A stretch of 64,000 nucleotides of DNA from positions 10,131 through 74,130 of the forward strand of contig DATBHX010000021.1 of assembly GCA_036557225.1 (NCBI GenBank), in the 5' to 3' direction. The notes beneath the pieces were generated by a model. That model searched no databases. It worked only from the letters and a program-made list of their open reading frames with translations, and had not been told where the DNA came from. This document shows, piece after piece, positions 17,204 to 26,303 of this stretch. Both the position numbers and the translations under genes were made by a program. Each line of letters opens with the position of its first letter. Within the stretch, counting starts at the first letter, position 1. The DNA is from Angelobacter sp036557225 (GTDB lineage Bacteria; Acidobacteriota; Terriglobia; Terriglobales; Acidobacteriaceae).

Positions 17204-20200
17204 TCACACAACAAAATATTTTGCCTGCGGATGATGCACAACAATCGCCGACGTCGACTGCTCCGGCTCCATATGGAACCCGCTGGTCAAGCGGACGCCG
17301 ATCGTCTCTTCCGGTTTCAGCAAGGCAAAGATTTTTGTCTGATCTTCAAGGTTCGGGCAAGCAGGATAGCCAAACGAGTAACGTGACCCGCGATACTTCT
17401 GATGGAACAAATCCCCAATCCGCGTCGCGTCATCGCCTGCAATTCCCAGCTCTTCACGCATCTGTTTGTGGAACAGCTCGGCCAGCGCTTCAGCCGTTTC
17501 CACGCTGAGGCCGTGCAGATAGAGATACTTGGTGAACTCGCCGGCATCAAAGAGTTTCCTGGTTTCCTCTGAAGCACGGCTGCCGATTGTGACCACCGAT
17601 AATCCAATTACATCCATCCGTCCACCGCTCCTGGGTTCGAAGAAATCAGCGATGGAAAGCTTTCGGCCTTCGCGTTGGCGGGGAAAGGTAAAGCGCGCAG
17701 TCACGGTTTGTGCCTCCGGCTCATAAAGCAGAACGTCATTACCTTCTGATTGGCAGGCAAAATAACCGTACACTACCTTCGGCTCAAACCATGCGCGAGC
17801 TATCACTTCCTTCTGTAAATCGGCCAGCACAGGAATGTATTTTTCCTCGACCAACCGCGCATAATCTGACTGAGATGCTGTCTTCAATTGCCACTGGTTT
17901 TTGAACAACGCAGTGTGATTGATGTATCCAAAGACTTCGTTCAGATCGAAGTCTTTCTTCACCCGCACCCCATAAAACGGCGGAGTTGGAATATTCGGCG
18001 CCGGGTGCACGACCGGCGATCTCTCCGTGCTCGCCGAAGGCTCTGCTCCCGCAACCGCTGTTGTCTTTGCGAACTCTTTAACAGTCCGGCCCTCCAACAA
18101 TCGCTTTTCCCGTGCTCCGTTGGTTGACGTCAGATCATCCATCAGGTGCAGACCGGTGAAGGCGTCATCGGCATAGAAAACAGAATTGGAATATTCGCGG
18201 CGCAAATCGTCTTCCACGTACTTGCGTGTAAGGGCCGCGCCACCGCAGATGACCGGATAGTTGAGTTCTTGCGCTTGCAAATCCTGGATCACGTACTTCA
18301 TCTCCAGCGTCGACTTCACCAGCAGCCCGCTCAGCCCAATCGCATGCGCGTTGTGCTGTTTGGCCGCGGCGATAATCGAATCCGACGGCTGCTTGATCCC
18401 CAGGTTCACCACCTTGTAGCCGTTGTTGGTGAGGATAATATCCACCAGGTTCTTTCCGATATCGTGGACGTCGCCCTTCACCGTGGCCAGCACCAGCGTT
18501 CCCTTCTGCGTGCCTTCGGTCTTTTCCATCTTCGGCTCAAGATAGGCGACCGCCTGTTTCATGACGCCCGCGGAATCCAGCACCGACGGCAGCTGCATCT
18601 TGCGCGCGCCAAACAACTCGCCCACCGTCTTCATGCCGTCCAGCAGAACGTTGTTGATGACCTCGAGCGGCGAATATTTCAGCAGAGCGTCTTCCAGCAC
18701 CTGCTCCAGCGACTGCTTCTGCGCGCCTTCGCCCAGCGACTTCTCGCCATTGATGATGCAGCGCTTGAGCTTATCTTCCACCGTGAGCGACTCCAACGGC
18801 GCAGCTTCTGCCTGCGGCTGCTTGTCCAGTCCGCTGAAGTGCTGCATGTAAACCTGCAGAGGATCGCCCGCTGATTTCTCGAAATAGATGAGCTTGCGTG
18901 CCAGCTCCACTTCAATTTCCGGGATCTTGTATAGAGGATAAATTTTGGCGTAATTCACAATCGCCATATCCAGCCCGTGGTCCACGGCTTCTTTCATAAA
19001 GACGCTATTCAATACACGCCGCGCATAGGTATTCAGGCCGAAAGAGATATTGCTCACGCCCAGGATGGTCTTCACGTCAGGCAGCTCCCGCTTGATTCCC
19101 TTGATCGCGTTCAGCGTCTCGATTCCTGCGGTGCGATACTCTTCCTGCCCCGTCGAGATCGGCAATGTGAGCGCGTCAAAGATCAGGTCTACCGGACGAA
19201 TGCCGTACTTCTCAGTTGCCAGAGTGAAGATCCGCTTCGCGATCGCGACCTTCTTTTCCGCCGTAAGCGCCATGCCTGCTTCGTCAATCGTCAGCGCGAT
19301 CACGGCAGCGCCGTACTTCTTCGCCATGGGCAGGACCTTGGCTGTACGCTTTTCACCATCTTCCAGGTTGATGGAGTTGATGATGGCCTTGCCGGGAATG
19401 CGCTTCAGCGCCTCTTCAATCACGTCGGCTTCCGTGGAATCCACCAGAATAGGAGCCGGCACACGCGTGGCGACGCGATCCAGTATGTTGCTGATGTAGC
19501 CTTTTTCGTCTTCACCGACGATGGCGCAGCACAGATCGAGCATGTGCGAGCCTTCCGTCACCAGCTTCTTGGCCAGCGCCAGAATGTCGTCATACTTGCC
19601 GCCGCGCACCATGTTCTTGAAGTGCTCAACGCGCGTGGTGGTATTCATCTCTTCCGCCACGATCAGCGGCTTGGGATCGAGATCGAGCGGCACCATGCTG
19701 TACGCGCTTGCCGCCGCAGGAGTAACTTCCACGTCGCGTTTCGCCGGCTGGAGGTTGGCACAGAGGTCGGCTACCGTCTTGATGTGCAGCGGCGTTGTCC
19801 CGCAGCAGCCGCCTACAATGCGCACGCCGTATTCGGTGATGAACTTTTTGTGCCAGTCAGCAAGGTCCTGTGGCGTTAAGCGATAATGCGCCACGCCACC
19901 GACATTCTCCGGCAATCCGGCGTTCGGCAGGATAGAAATTTCCTTCGGCGCGTTGTGGGCCAGATAGCGCACCGCATCATTCATCTCTTTCGGGCCGGTA
20001 GCGCAGTTCAGCCCGACGATTTCACAATCAAACGGCTCCAGTGCGGTTTCCGCAGCCCCAATCTCTGTGCCCAGCAACATCGTGCCAGATTCCTGCAGCG
20101 TTACCTGCGCCTGCACCGGAATCCGCTTGCCCGCCTGCTTCATCGCTTCGAATGCCGCAGCCACGGCAATCTTTGTCTGCAGGATGTCCTGGCAGGTTTC

Positions 20201-20668
20201 GATCAGCAGAATGTCGACGCCGCCTGCGAGCAGTCCCGCCGACTGTTCCAGGTAAGCATTGAACATATCGTCATAAGTGATCTGACCCAGCGACGGCAGT
20301 TTGGTCCCCGGGCCGATCGAACCGGCCACAAAGCGCTGCTTGCCGTTGCCGGAGAAGTCATGCGCCACTTCGCGCGCCAGCTCCGCAGCCCGCTTGTTGA
20401 TCTCGTGGACTTTGTCGATGAGATCAAACTCACCCAGCACGATCCGGCTGCCGCCGAACGTGTTGGTCTCCACGACGTCAGCGCCGGCCTGAAAATAAGT
20501 CGCGTGGATATCTTTAATAATGTCGGGGCGGCTCAGCACCAGGACTTCAGAGCAATTCTCTTTGCCCCAGAAATCATCCAGCGACGGGTGCCGCTCCTGT
20601 ATCTGCGTGCCCATGGCACCGTCATAGATGACGACGCGTTCGCGAACTGTCTCAAGAAAGGATTTCAT
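17204..20668 (-). CDS. metH: Cobalamin-dependent methionine synthase
   Basis: Transfers the methyl group of 5-methyltetrahydrofolate to homocysteine via cobalamin. 1154 residues from the ATG at 20668; a TTG two codons upstream would add Met-Lys. All four modules are visible. The homocysteine domain spans 1-310, with zinc ligands Cys near 222 (GLNCATG) and the Cys pair near 288 (GGCCGTT). A pterin-binding domain spans about 330-600. The B12 domain spans about 640-880, with the Asp-x-His-x-x-Gly motif GDVHDIGKN near 735. The reactivation domain spans about 930-1154 (RYSFGYPACPNLEDQ). The pterin domain opens with LIVAEEMNTTTR rather than the usual IGERxN motif. No cobalamin or SAM riboswitch was recognised upstream. 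Confidence 0.92.
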   Translation of the reverse strand: MKSFLETVRERVVIYDGAMGTQIQERHPSLDDFWGKENCSEVLVLSRPDIIKDIHATYFQAGADVVETNTFGGSRIVLGEFDLIDKVHEINKRAAELAREVAHDFSGNGKQRFVAGSIGPGTKLPSLGQITYDDMFNAYLEQSAGLLAGGVDILLIETCQDILQTKIAVAAAFEAMKQAGKRIPVQAQVTLQESGTMLLGTEIGAAETALEPFDCEIVGLNCATGPKEMNDAVRYLAHNAPKEISILPNAGLPENVGGVAHYRLTPQDLADWHKKFITEYGVRIVGGCCGTTPLHIKTVADLCANLQPAKRDVEVTPAAASAYSMVPLDLDPKPLIVAEEMNTTTRVEHFKNMVRGGKYDDILALAKKLVTEGSHMLDLCCAIVGEDEKGYISNILDRVATRVPAPILVDSTEADVIEEALKRIPGKAIINSINLEDGEKRTAKVLPMAKKYGAAVIALTIDEAGMALTAEKKVAIAKRIFTLATEKYGIRPVDLIFDALTLPISTGQEEYRTAGIETLNAIKGIKRELPDVKTILGVSNISFGLNTYARRVLNSVFMKEAVDHGLDMAIVNYAKIYPLYKIPEIEVELARKLIYFEKSAGDPLQVYMQHFSGLDKQPQAEAAPLESLTVEDKLKRCIINGEKSLGEGAQKQSLEQVLEDALLKYSPLEVINNVLLDGMKTVGELFGARKMQLPSVLDSAGVMKQAVAYLEPKMEKTEGTQKGTLVLATVKGDVHDIGKNLVDIILTNNGYKVVNLGIKQPSDSIIAAAKQHNAHAIGLSGLLVKSTLEMKYVIQDLQAQELNYPVICGGAALTRKYVEDDLRREYSNSVFYADDAFTGLHLMDDLTSTNGAREKRLLEGRTVKEFAKTTAVAGAEPSASTERSPVVHPAPNIPTPPFYGVRVKKDFDLNEVFGYINHTALFKNQWQLKTASQSDYARLVEEKYIPVLADLQKEVIARAWFEPKVVYGYFACQSEGNDVLLYEPEAQTVTARFTFPRQREGRKLSIADFFEPRSGGRMDVIGLSVVTIGSRASEETRKLFDAGEFTKYLYLHGLSVETAEALAELFHKQMREELGIAGDDATRIGDLFHQKYRGSRYSFGYPACPNLEDQTKIFALLKPEETIGVRLTSGFHMEPEQSTSAIVVHHPQAKYFVV

Positions 20669-20674
20669 CTTCAA

Positions 20675-21120
20675 AAAGTCGAGACCTGGTTACTTTTCGC
20701 CTAAATCCGCAGCAACTACAGATGATCAAACAAGCCAATTGGCTTCATACCATCCAGATAACCTGGGTTCCCGCTACTCTCTTATTGTAAGGGCTCTCCG
20801 CCCAACATGCCCCAATCCGCGCATTAATCGTACTGATTCCACCGCCGACCAGCGATTTCCTGGTGTTAACCCGAACCACGAATGTGCATTGGTAAACCTG
20901 CCTATGCCTCACTCTGGATCGAATTCACGAGGTCCGAATCCCCTAAAAAGCGACTGGGCACAACTTTGGATCGTTGCGCCCAGTCAGTTCTTGATGGGTT
21001 TGCAAGTACAAATCGCGCATCAAAAGATGCAGCGACGGCCTGCAGCCCACTGCCGAACCAGGTTCATGTCCCACTCAACTACGCTACCGATCAGCGAGCA
21101 GGATAGGACAGCCTCTTCAC
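20675..21120. other. Intergenic region between tatA and metH
   Basis: 446 bp containing the tatA terminator and, downstream of it, the presumed metH promoter and leader. A minus-strand TACAAT lies at 20789-20784, but I could not pair it with a good -35. No gene was found. Confidence 0.4.
20945..20985 (-). terminator. Rho-independent terminator of tatA
   Basis: Arms 20952-20964 and 20973-20985 pair at 12 of 13 positions around an 8-base loop. On the minus strand the stem is followed two bases later by TTTTT. It lies downstream of tatA and upstream of metH, so it separates the two transcripts. Confidence 0.7.
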
Positions 21121-21327
21121 TTAGTTCCGTTCTTCTGGCTTGGGTTCAGCTGGTTGGGGATTTGTGGAACCCGAAGAAGCCGGTTCATCTTTCAGCGCTT
21201 TCTTGAAATGGCGGATTCCATCACCCAATCCCTTGCCGAGTTCCCCCAGTTTCGACGGACCAAAAAACAACAATGCAATGATCAAAATGACCAATAGGTG
21301 CATGGGTTGCATAATTCCTTCAAACAT
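21121..21327 (-). CDS. tatA: Twin-arginine translocase subunit TatA/E
   Basis: 68 residues. One N-terminal membrane helix (MHLLVILIIALLFFGPSKL), the FGPSKLGELGKGLG hinge and amphipathic helix, then a charged Pro/Glu-rich tail: the complete TatA plan. It oligomerises in the inner membrane to form the passage for folded, twin-arginine-signal proteins with TatBC. GGAGG lies just upstream of the ATG at 21327. No tatC or tatB is beside it, so it is a stand-alone copy. Confidence 0.92.
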   Translation of the reverse strand: MFEGIMQPMHLLVILIIALLFFGPSKLGELGKGLGDGIRHFKKALKDEPASSGSTNPQPAEPKPEERN

Positions 21328-21451
21328 AGTTCCTCCGTATGAACGTTAGCGTTTGCGGGCCGCCGACGCGCGCGACTTTGGCGCGTTGGAATGCAGACAG
21401 AACGTCATCGCTTTTTAGCGACGACACTGTCGACAGTGAAAAACTTGGTGA

Positions 21452-21820
21452 CTAACCAAGCTGCGGCGGAGGACGTCGCGTAAGAAGAAACGAAAGATAG
21501 GAATGAACTGGAGGCCGGTAATCAGGTTGTATTTCTATCTCATGACGAAAGGACGAAGCGTTTGGATCGTAGACCAGAATCCACGGCCCGTCAGCCGCCA
21601 GAGAAGGCGGAAGCAGGGCAAGCTGCATCGTCTCCGGATCGGCTGGACTGGCGCTCAGATCATCGGTCATCGAGATGACCGGGAACAATGCGCAGATCAC
21701 GCATGCCAGTGCGATCAGGGCAAACGCGGTACGCCGCTGCTCAGTAAACCCGAAGCGCCGCCACAGGACCAGCAGGATGGCTGCCACGCCGGCCCAAATG
21801 AGATTGAGTGTGAGTTCCAC
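21452..21820 (-). CDS. Small membrane protein of unknown function
   Basis: 122 residues with two hydrophobic segments (LIWAGVAAILLVLWRRFGF; AFALIALACVICALFPVIS) and a hydrophilic C-terminal part rich in Pro and Asp. It starts at a GTG at 21820 without a clear ribosome site. Not recognised. The two-helix plus soluble-tail plan resembles small inner-membrane proteins often seen near signalling genes, but no function can be assigned. Confidence 0.55.
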   Translation of the reverse strand: MELTLNLIWAGVAAILLVLWRRFGFTEQRRTAFALIALACVICALFPVISMTDDLSASPADPETMQLALLPPSLAADGPWILVYDPNASSFRHEIEIQPDYRPPVHSYLSFLLTRRPPPQLG

Positions 21821-21953
21821 AACGTTGCGATGTTAAGAGTATGCTAACAGGAAAGGCGTCTTCAATGTGACGAATGTAATGCGCTGGATCGTTGCGACGA
21901 TTAGGCCGTGGCGGGAACCGGCGGCTGTTGCTAAAGCCCGGGCTCTCTAACTA

Positions 21954-22202
21954 TCATTCGGCTGCGGCGTAGCGCAACAAAGTCAATGACGTGTTGGCGC
22001 AGGTCTCACAAAATCTCTTATGCCGCTGGAACGCCTCGTCGGCTTCACGATGCTGCGCGCCCAGCACCTCAATGTGCACCATCTCCCGATCATCTCGGTA
22101 TGTGTTGGAAAAAAACTGGACCAGCTTGGTTTTGAACTCTTCATCAGCCTGGCTTGCGACGGCAAACAACTCAATACCTCGTGGACACAGCTTTGGCGAC
22201 AT
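21954..22202 (-). CDS. Hypothetical protein, 82 residues
   Basis: Soluble and charged, with a CETC pair near residue 69 and no membrane segment. AAGGGG lies a short way upstream of the ATG at 22202. It sits between the membrane protein and the response-regulator operon on the same strand. Not recognised; it may be a genuine small gene, but compositional support is only moderate. Confidence 0.45.
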   Translation of the reverse strand: MSPKLCPRGIELFAVASQADEEFKTKLVQFFSNTYRDDREMVHIEVLGAQHREADEAFQRHKRFCETCANTSLTLLRYAAAE

Positions 22203-22330
22203 GCGGTTGCCCCTTGGTGGATGGTTGATTGTTGGCCTCTTCGTATGAAAAGTCCATAGGCTTTACAGGGTTTTTACATCACCTAATCAAAATTTACTTT
22301 GGAGGTTCATGCACTCTTGCGAGCAAGCGC

Positions 22331-23017
22331 TCACGCCACAAACTTGTAGCCGAGCCCAGGCACGGTCACAATCAACGCCGGCTGTTTGGGATCCTTTTCC
22401 AATTTCTGCCGGAGACTGCCCACATGCACGTCGACGGTGCGTGTGAATGTGTCTTCACTATAGCCCCACACTTCTTTCAGCAGCACTTCGCGTGAGAGCG
22501 TTGTTCCCGGATTCTGGGCAAAATAGCGGAGCAAGCGGAACTCGCGCGCAGAAAGCGGCACCGGTTTTCCCTGGCGCAGGACTGTGGTGCCGCGCAGATC
22601 AATGTGTATCGCCCCAAACTGCAGAACGTCAGCTTCTTTTGCAGCGGGAACTGTGGCCCGCCGGATATGCGCCTCAATGCGGGCGAGCAATTCCAGAATC
22701 TCGAAGGGCTTGGTCAGGTAATCGTCTGCTCCAATCTTCAGGCCCAAAACCTTGTCCACCAGCTGTCCTCGTGCGGTGAGCATGATGATCGGTGTGACGA
22801 TCCCCGCGTTGCGAATATCGCGGCAGACGTCAAAACCGTTTTTCCTCGGAAGCATCACATCCAGGATGATGAGGTCGTGTGCGTTCTGCGTCGCCTTGCG
22901 CAATCCCTCTTCGCCGTCAGCGGCGGTATCGGCTGAGTAACCTTCCGCCTTAAGCCGGTCACTCAACGTCATGCGCAAATCTTCTTCGTCTTCCACCAGC
23001 AGGATGCGCTCAGTCAT
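22331..23017 (-). CDS. OmpR/PhoB-family response regulator
   Basis: 228 residues. The receiver domain spans 1-120 with the acidic pair Glu9-Asp10, phospho-acceptor Asp53 (LIILDVMLP), the Thr switch in MLTAR and Lys in LTKPF. The C-terminal winged-helix trans_reg_C domain spans about 130-228 (SAREFRLLRYFAQNPG ... RTVDVHVGSLRQKLE ... VPGLGYKF). Its ATG overlaps the stop of the kinase gene by 4 bases, so it is translationally coupled to its likely partner. Target genes are unknown; the nearby Spy-like gene is a candidate. Confidence 0.93.
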   Translation of the reverse strand: MTERILLVEDEEDLRMTLSDRLKAEGYSADTAADGEEGLRKATQNAHDLIILDVMLPRKNGFDVCRDIRNAGIVTPIIMLTARGQLVDKVLGLKIGADDYLTKPFEILELLARIEAHIRRATVPAAKEADVLQFGAIHIDLRGTTVLRQGKPVPLSAREFRLLRYFAQNPGTTLSREVLLKEVWGYSEDTFTRTVDVHVGSLRQKLEKDPKQPALIVTVPGLGYKFVA

Positions 23018-24981
23018 GAGGAGAAATCCGGCTCCGCACCCGCGTGTGGATCGGCTGCATGTTCCTGCTCCGCCACGGCGCGCGGGCCTGCTACTTGCAG
23101 GTGGATCGTGAACAAGCTTCCCTTGCCCATCTCACTCTCGGCCGTAAGCCGTCCGCCCATGGCTTCCACAATCTTGCGCGCCAGCGGCAGTCCCAATCCA
23201 GTGCCGTGAATTCCCGACTCTGCGACCGCGGGGCTGCGATAAAACGGCTCAAAAATCTGATGGATCTCTTCCTTGCTGATGCCGATACCTTTGTCCTGCA
23301 CGGAAAGAGTGATTTCCCTGATTTGTCCTTTTCCTTTGACGGCCATGGCCGCGACTCGTAACCAGCGGCTTTCCCCGCCGTACTTCACAGCATTGGTGAT
23401 CAGGTTTTGCAGCGACTGTACCAGCCCACTGAAATCGCCACTTACAGGAGGAAGATCTGGCTCAATGCTGCGTTCCACGGTAAACCCTGCTGCGGCGGCC
23501 ATGGCCGCCGTGCCTTCCAGCGCTGCGTCCACTACGCCGGAGAGATTGACTGGACCTGAATGATTGTTTCGCGGCGCCTGCTGCGTGGCGGCAAACTGCA
23601 GAACCTGTTCCACCAGCTGCGTGAGCTGGCGCGTCTGCTTCACGATCGTATTCCCGTAGCGCACTAAGTGCTGCTTGTCTTCCACCACGCCGTGAGCAAT
23701 GTTCTCCGCAGCGGACGAAATGACAGCCAACGGGGTGCGCAGCTCATGCGAAACGCCGGTCACAAAATCCATCTGCAACCGCGCTAACCTGCGTGCGCGC
23801 TGGCTTGCCATGAGAATCAACGCCATGGTCACACCCAGCAGCACCAGAACGCCGAAACTGGCCATCAGGTTGCGCCGGCGCAGGCCGCTGACTGCCGCTT
23901 CCACCGATCCACTCTTGTGCTTCGCCGCTACCTGCCACATGCCCTGGTCGCCGGAGTGCAGGAAGACTTCAAGACGAGGCAGGCGCTCAGGTCCGTTTGC
24001 TTGCGCGGAACGATCCGTGGCCGATGGCCGGAATGTTGCAAATATCTCCGGAGCCACATCGGGCCCGCTTCGCCCCAGTGGCGGACCAAAGAGGTTGAGC
24101 GATGCATCCATCTGTTGATTGTCATCGCCGCCAAAGCCAGCGTCGGAGGCGTATATAACATGCTCTCCGGCTTTGTCGCTATCGCGGACCGCTACGTGAT
24201 AATCCAGCCCATACTGTCCGCGAAAATACTTTTGCGCCAGCTCAGGAAAAATCTCTTTCTCCAGAACGTTCCGGTTCAGCTGAATCACCAGCCATGTAAT
24301 TTCCCGGGTTCCCGAACGATCAACGTGTCGCACGGGGTACGCCATTGCAGGAATCGATTGGTCCACAGCCCAGGGAGCAACGAAGTCTGGCCGGTTGCGG
24401 GCAGGGCCTCCCCGGCGTCCACTGGAATGATCACTGGCACGGAAACGATCGTGATCGTGCGAGCGCGGCGGTCGTTGCCGGCCTGGCGTTGCGTCCCGTC
24501 CACCGGGACCGCGGTCCAGTGAATGCAACGCTGAAAATGCACTGAATTCCTGCAGATGCTGCTGTAGCGAGTCAAACTCCGCCGGCCACGCGGTGCGCTC
24601 CAGTTTGTCCTGGCCGGGATCAAATCGCAGAGGCTGCTCATGACTGGGGTCCTGCCAGACGTAAATGTGTTCAACCAGGTTGGGATGCGGCGCAGTTTGC
24701 TGCCAGTGCTGAAATTGCTCGGTAAATTGCGCCGGATTCACGGCCGCAGAAGGATCGAACGCTGACCGCATCTCCATGCCGGCTGAACCCAGCTCGCGCG
24801 CAAAGTCCTGGCGGAATCCCATCAGCGACACCTGCAGATTGGACTGCATCTGTGCCTTGGTGGCCTCGCTCACCTGTCCGCTCCACTTATATTGGAGCAC
24901 CGCCAACAGGGCCAGCACTCCGGCCAGTGCCGGTACGGCAACCCATCGGAAAAGCCGTTCTTTGATCTCTGCTTTTGCCAT
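23014..24981 (-). CDS. Membrane sensor histidine kinase
   Basis: 655 residues. Helix 1 at about 12-32, an extracytoplasmic sensor region of about 340 residues with a low-complexity Arg/His/Asp-rich stretch near 155-200, and helix 2 at about 372-393. HisKA follows with phospho-acceptor His412 (GVSHELRTPL), then the ATPase domain (LQNLITNAVKYG N-box; DKGIGISKEEI; GTGLGLPLARKIVEAMGG). Autophosphorylates and signals to the overlapping response regulator. The sensor domain does not match a fold I can name. The His/Asp/Arg-rich insert might bind metal or anions (inference). Confidence 0.9.
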   Translation of the reverse strand: MAKAEIKERLFRWVAVPALAGVLALLAVLQYKWSGQVSEATKAQMQSNLQVSLMGFRQDFARELGSAGMEMRSAFDPSAAVNPAQFTEQFQHWQQTAPHPNLVEHIYVWQDPSHEQPLRFDPGQDKLERTAWPAEFDSLQQHLQEFSAFSALHSLDRGPGGRDATPGRQRPPRSHDHDRFRASDHSSGRRGGPARNRPDFVAPWAVDQSIPAMAYPVRHVDRSGTREITWLVIQLNRNVLEKEIFPELAQKYFRGQYGLDYHVAVRDSDKAGEHVIYASDAGFGGDDNQQMDASLNLFGPPLGRSGPDVAPEIFATFRPSATDRSAQANGPERLPRLEVFLHSGDQGMWQVAAKHKSGSVEAAVSGLRRRNLMASFGVLVLLGVTMALILMASQRARRLARLQMDFVTGVSHELRTPLAVISSAAENIAHGVVEDKQHLVRYGNTIVKQTRQLTQLVEQVLQFAATQQAPRNNHSGPVNLSGVVDAALEGTAAMAAAAGFTVERSIEPDLPPVSGDFSGLVQSLQNLITNAVKYGGESRWLRVAAMAVKGKGQIREITLSVQDKGIGISKEEIHQIFEPFYRSPAVAESGIHGTGLGLPLARKIVEAMGGRLTAESEMGKGSLFTIHLQVAGPRAVAEQEHAADPHAGAEPDFSS

Positions 24982-25084
24982 TCACTCAAGCTGCATTGTC
25001 GTCGTACGCCAAAGCCTGGCGTTCACGACATAGTTCTTCAACCCTCATTATTATATGTGTTCGCTGTACGCGCGCCTCTGAAGC

Positions 25085-25540
25085 CTAAACTCCCACGCCA
25101 AATACCGCACGGGCTCTTTGCAGCGGCGCGGAAAGGAACGTGCGCAGTTCACGCAGGAATTTTGGCTTGTAGATCATGGCGGTGGCGCCACAGCCGGCGC
25201 AGGCTGCCCGAAACTGCGTGCTGGTGTCCATCGACATCAAAATGATCTCAATCTGAGGATGCATTTGCGAAATCAACAGAGCCGTTCTCAGTCCGCTCAT
25301 GCCGGGCATATCTGCGTCCAACAGGACCATCTCCGGCTGCAACTCGGCGATGCGGTCGATCGTTTCCGGCCCGTTTTCCGCCCGCCCTACCACTTCCACC
25401 ACCTTGTGATGCTCCAGAAGCGTGCAGATTGCGTGCAGAATTGTAGTCGAATCGTCGACTACAAGCGTTCGCCTCCTTCGCGGCGGCAGAGGCCTGGCGG
25501 TGCGTGCTGTGGTATACAGGCGAACCGTTGTAGCTGACAT
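25085..25540 (-). CDS. Stand-alone receiver-domain response regulator
   Basis: 151 residues: an N-terminal basic leader (residues 1-24, PPRRRR), then one CheY-like receiver with the Asp-Asp pair in TLVVDDSTT and acceptor Asp in MVLLDADMPGMSG. The Lys is in YKPKFLRE. There is no output domain. A Cys pair (AACAGCGA) lies in the alpha4-beta5 region. It resembles the receiver at 26304-26753 in size and arrangement and probably arose with it by duplication. It lies downstream of the Spy-like gene. Confidence 0.85.
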   Translation of the reverse strand: MSATTVRLYTTARTARPLPPRRRRTLVVDDSTTILHAICTLLEHHKVVEVVGRAENGPETIDRIAELQPEMVLLDADMPGMSGLRTALLISQMHPQIEIILMSMDTSTQFRAACAGCGATAMIYKPKFLRELRTFLSAPLQRARAVFGVGV

Positions 25541-25678
25541 ATAAATCCTTCAATCCTAACCACATCTAGGTTAGGCCGAACCGGTCGCAGGCGGGGTAAA
25601 CACCCCGACAAGAGACTGTAAAGTTTCTGTAAAGATCAATGCCTTGTGGTAGGCAAATCAATCATCCGGGTTATGAAG

Positions 25679-25733
25679 CAAGGACAAGCGGGCCGTGAAA
25701 CGCAAGGAGAACGTAATAGCCCGCCTGTCCTTG
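25679..25733. repeat. Long imperfect inverted repeat
   Basis: Arms 25679-25693 and 25719-25733 pair at 14 of 15 positions around a 25-base loop. It lies just past the Spy-like gene stop on the minus strand. No U-tract follows, so it is either a weak terminator, an mRNA stability element or a protein-binding site. Confidence 0.5.
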
Positions 25734-25748
25734 AACGGCGGCAGGAGG

Positions 25749-26216
25749 TCACTTGAAAGAAGCGCCTGGAGGGGGCCCCCCCGGCCGGCCGTGCCCGCGC
25801 AAACCCCACCCATGATGGCTCTCCATCTGGGTAAACTTGCTCTGTTGGTCTGGATGAAGAATCTGGAACATCGCGGCATCCGCCTTGGCATGCGTCAACG
25901 TCATCTGCCCTATCAGGTTGCCGATGGTGTTCGAAGCCTGCTCAATCGCCGCCGTGTCGTTCTTCTGGATAGCGGCCTGCAGGTTCTGTTGTGCGGTGTG
26001 CATCTGGCCATGCAGTGCTTTCGCGCCGCTCATCTCTTCCGTATAAATGCTGGTGGCCTGCTGCTGTTGCTGCGCATCCAGAGATAAGTGTTTGGTCAGC
26101 ATGTCCACATGGTGCTGGACCATCTGCGCCGGATCAGGCGGCATTCTATGTTGCGCCGTCGCCAGCGCGCCGGCCAGGACAACAAGGGTAAATGCTTTCA
26201 GGAACGTTGTTCTCAT
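25749..26216 (-). CDS. Spy/CpxP-like periplasmic protein
   Basis: 155 residues with a cleavable signal peptide (MRTTFLKAFTLVVLAGALATAQ), then a helical domain built around LTKHLSLDAQQQQQATSIYTEEM, which matches the LTxxQ-type helices of the Spy/CpxP family. A Gly/Pro/His-rich tail (GWGLRGHGRPGGPPPG) ends it. Family members are periplasmic ATP-independent chaperones or metal-stress sensors that act with envelope two-component systems. Here it is flanked by two receiver proteins and sits 770 bp from a kinase gene. A long hairpin follows its stop codon. Confidence 0.72.
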   Translation of the reverse strand: MRTTFLKAFTLVVLAGALATAQHRMPPDPAQMVQHHVDMLTKHLSLDAQQQQQATSIYTEEMSGAKALHGQMHTAQQNLQAAIQKNDTAAIEQASNTIGNLIGQMTLTHAKADAAMFQILHPDQQSKFTQMESHHGWGLRGHGRPGGPPPGASFK

Positions 26217-26303
26217 CGCCTCATTTTCTCCATTTTTTGCAAACCCAAAATAAACTCATGCTGTAAATCCAATTTCAATGTCGCGCTCGATCATTGCGTA
26301 CTA

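Noticed and set aside
18146..20704. Long plus-strand frames opposite metH
   Set aside because: Antisense shadows of a well-supported gene, rich in His and Arg with no domain or start signal.
20675..20944. Cobalamin or SAM riboswitch before metH
   Set aside because: I looked for the conserved cores of both and saw neither; only a possible -10 was noticed.
20628..21206. 192-codon plus-strand frame in the tatA-metH gap
   Set aside because: It runs through the tatA terminator hairpin and antisense to tatA, with no coding character.
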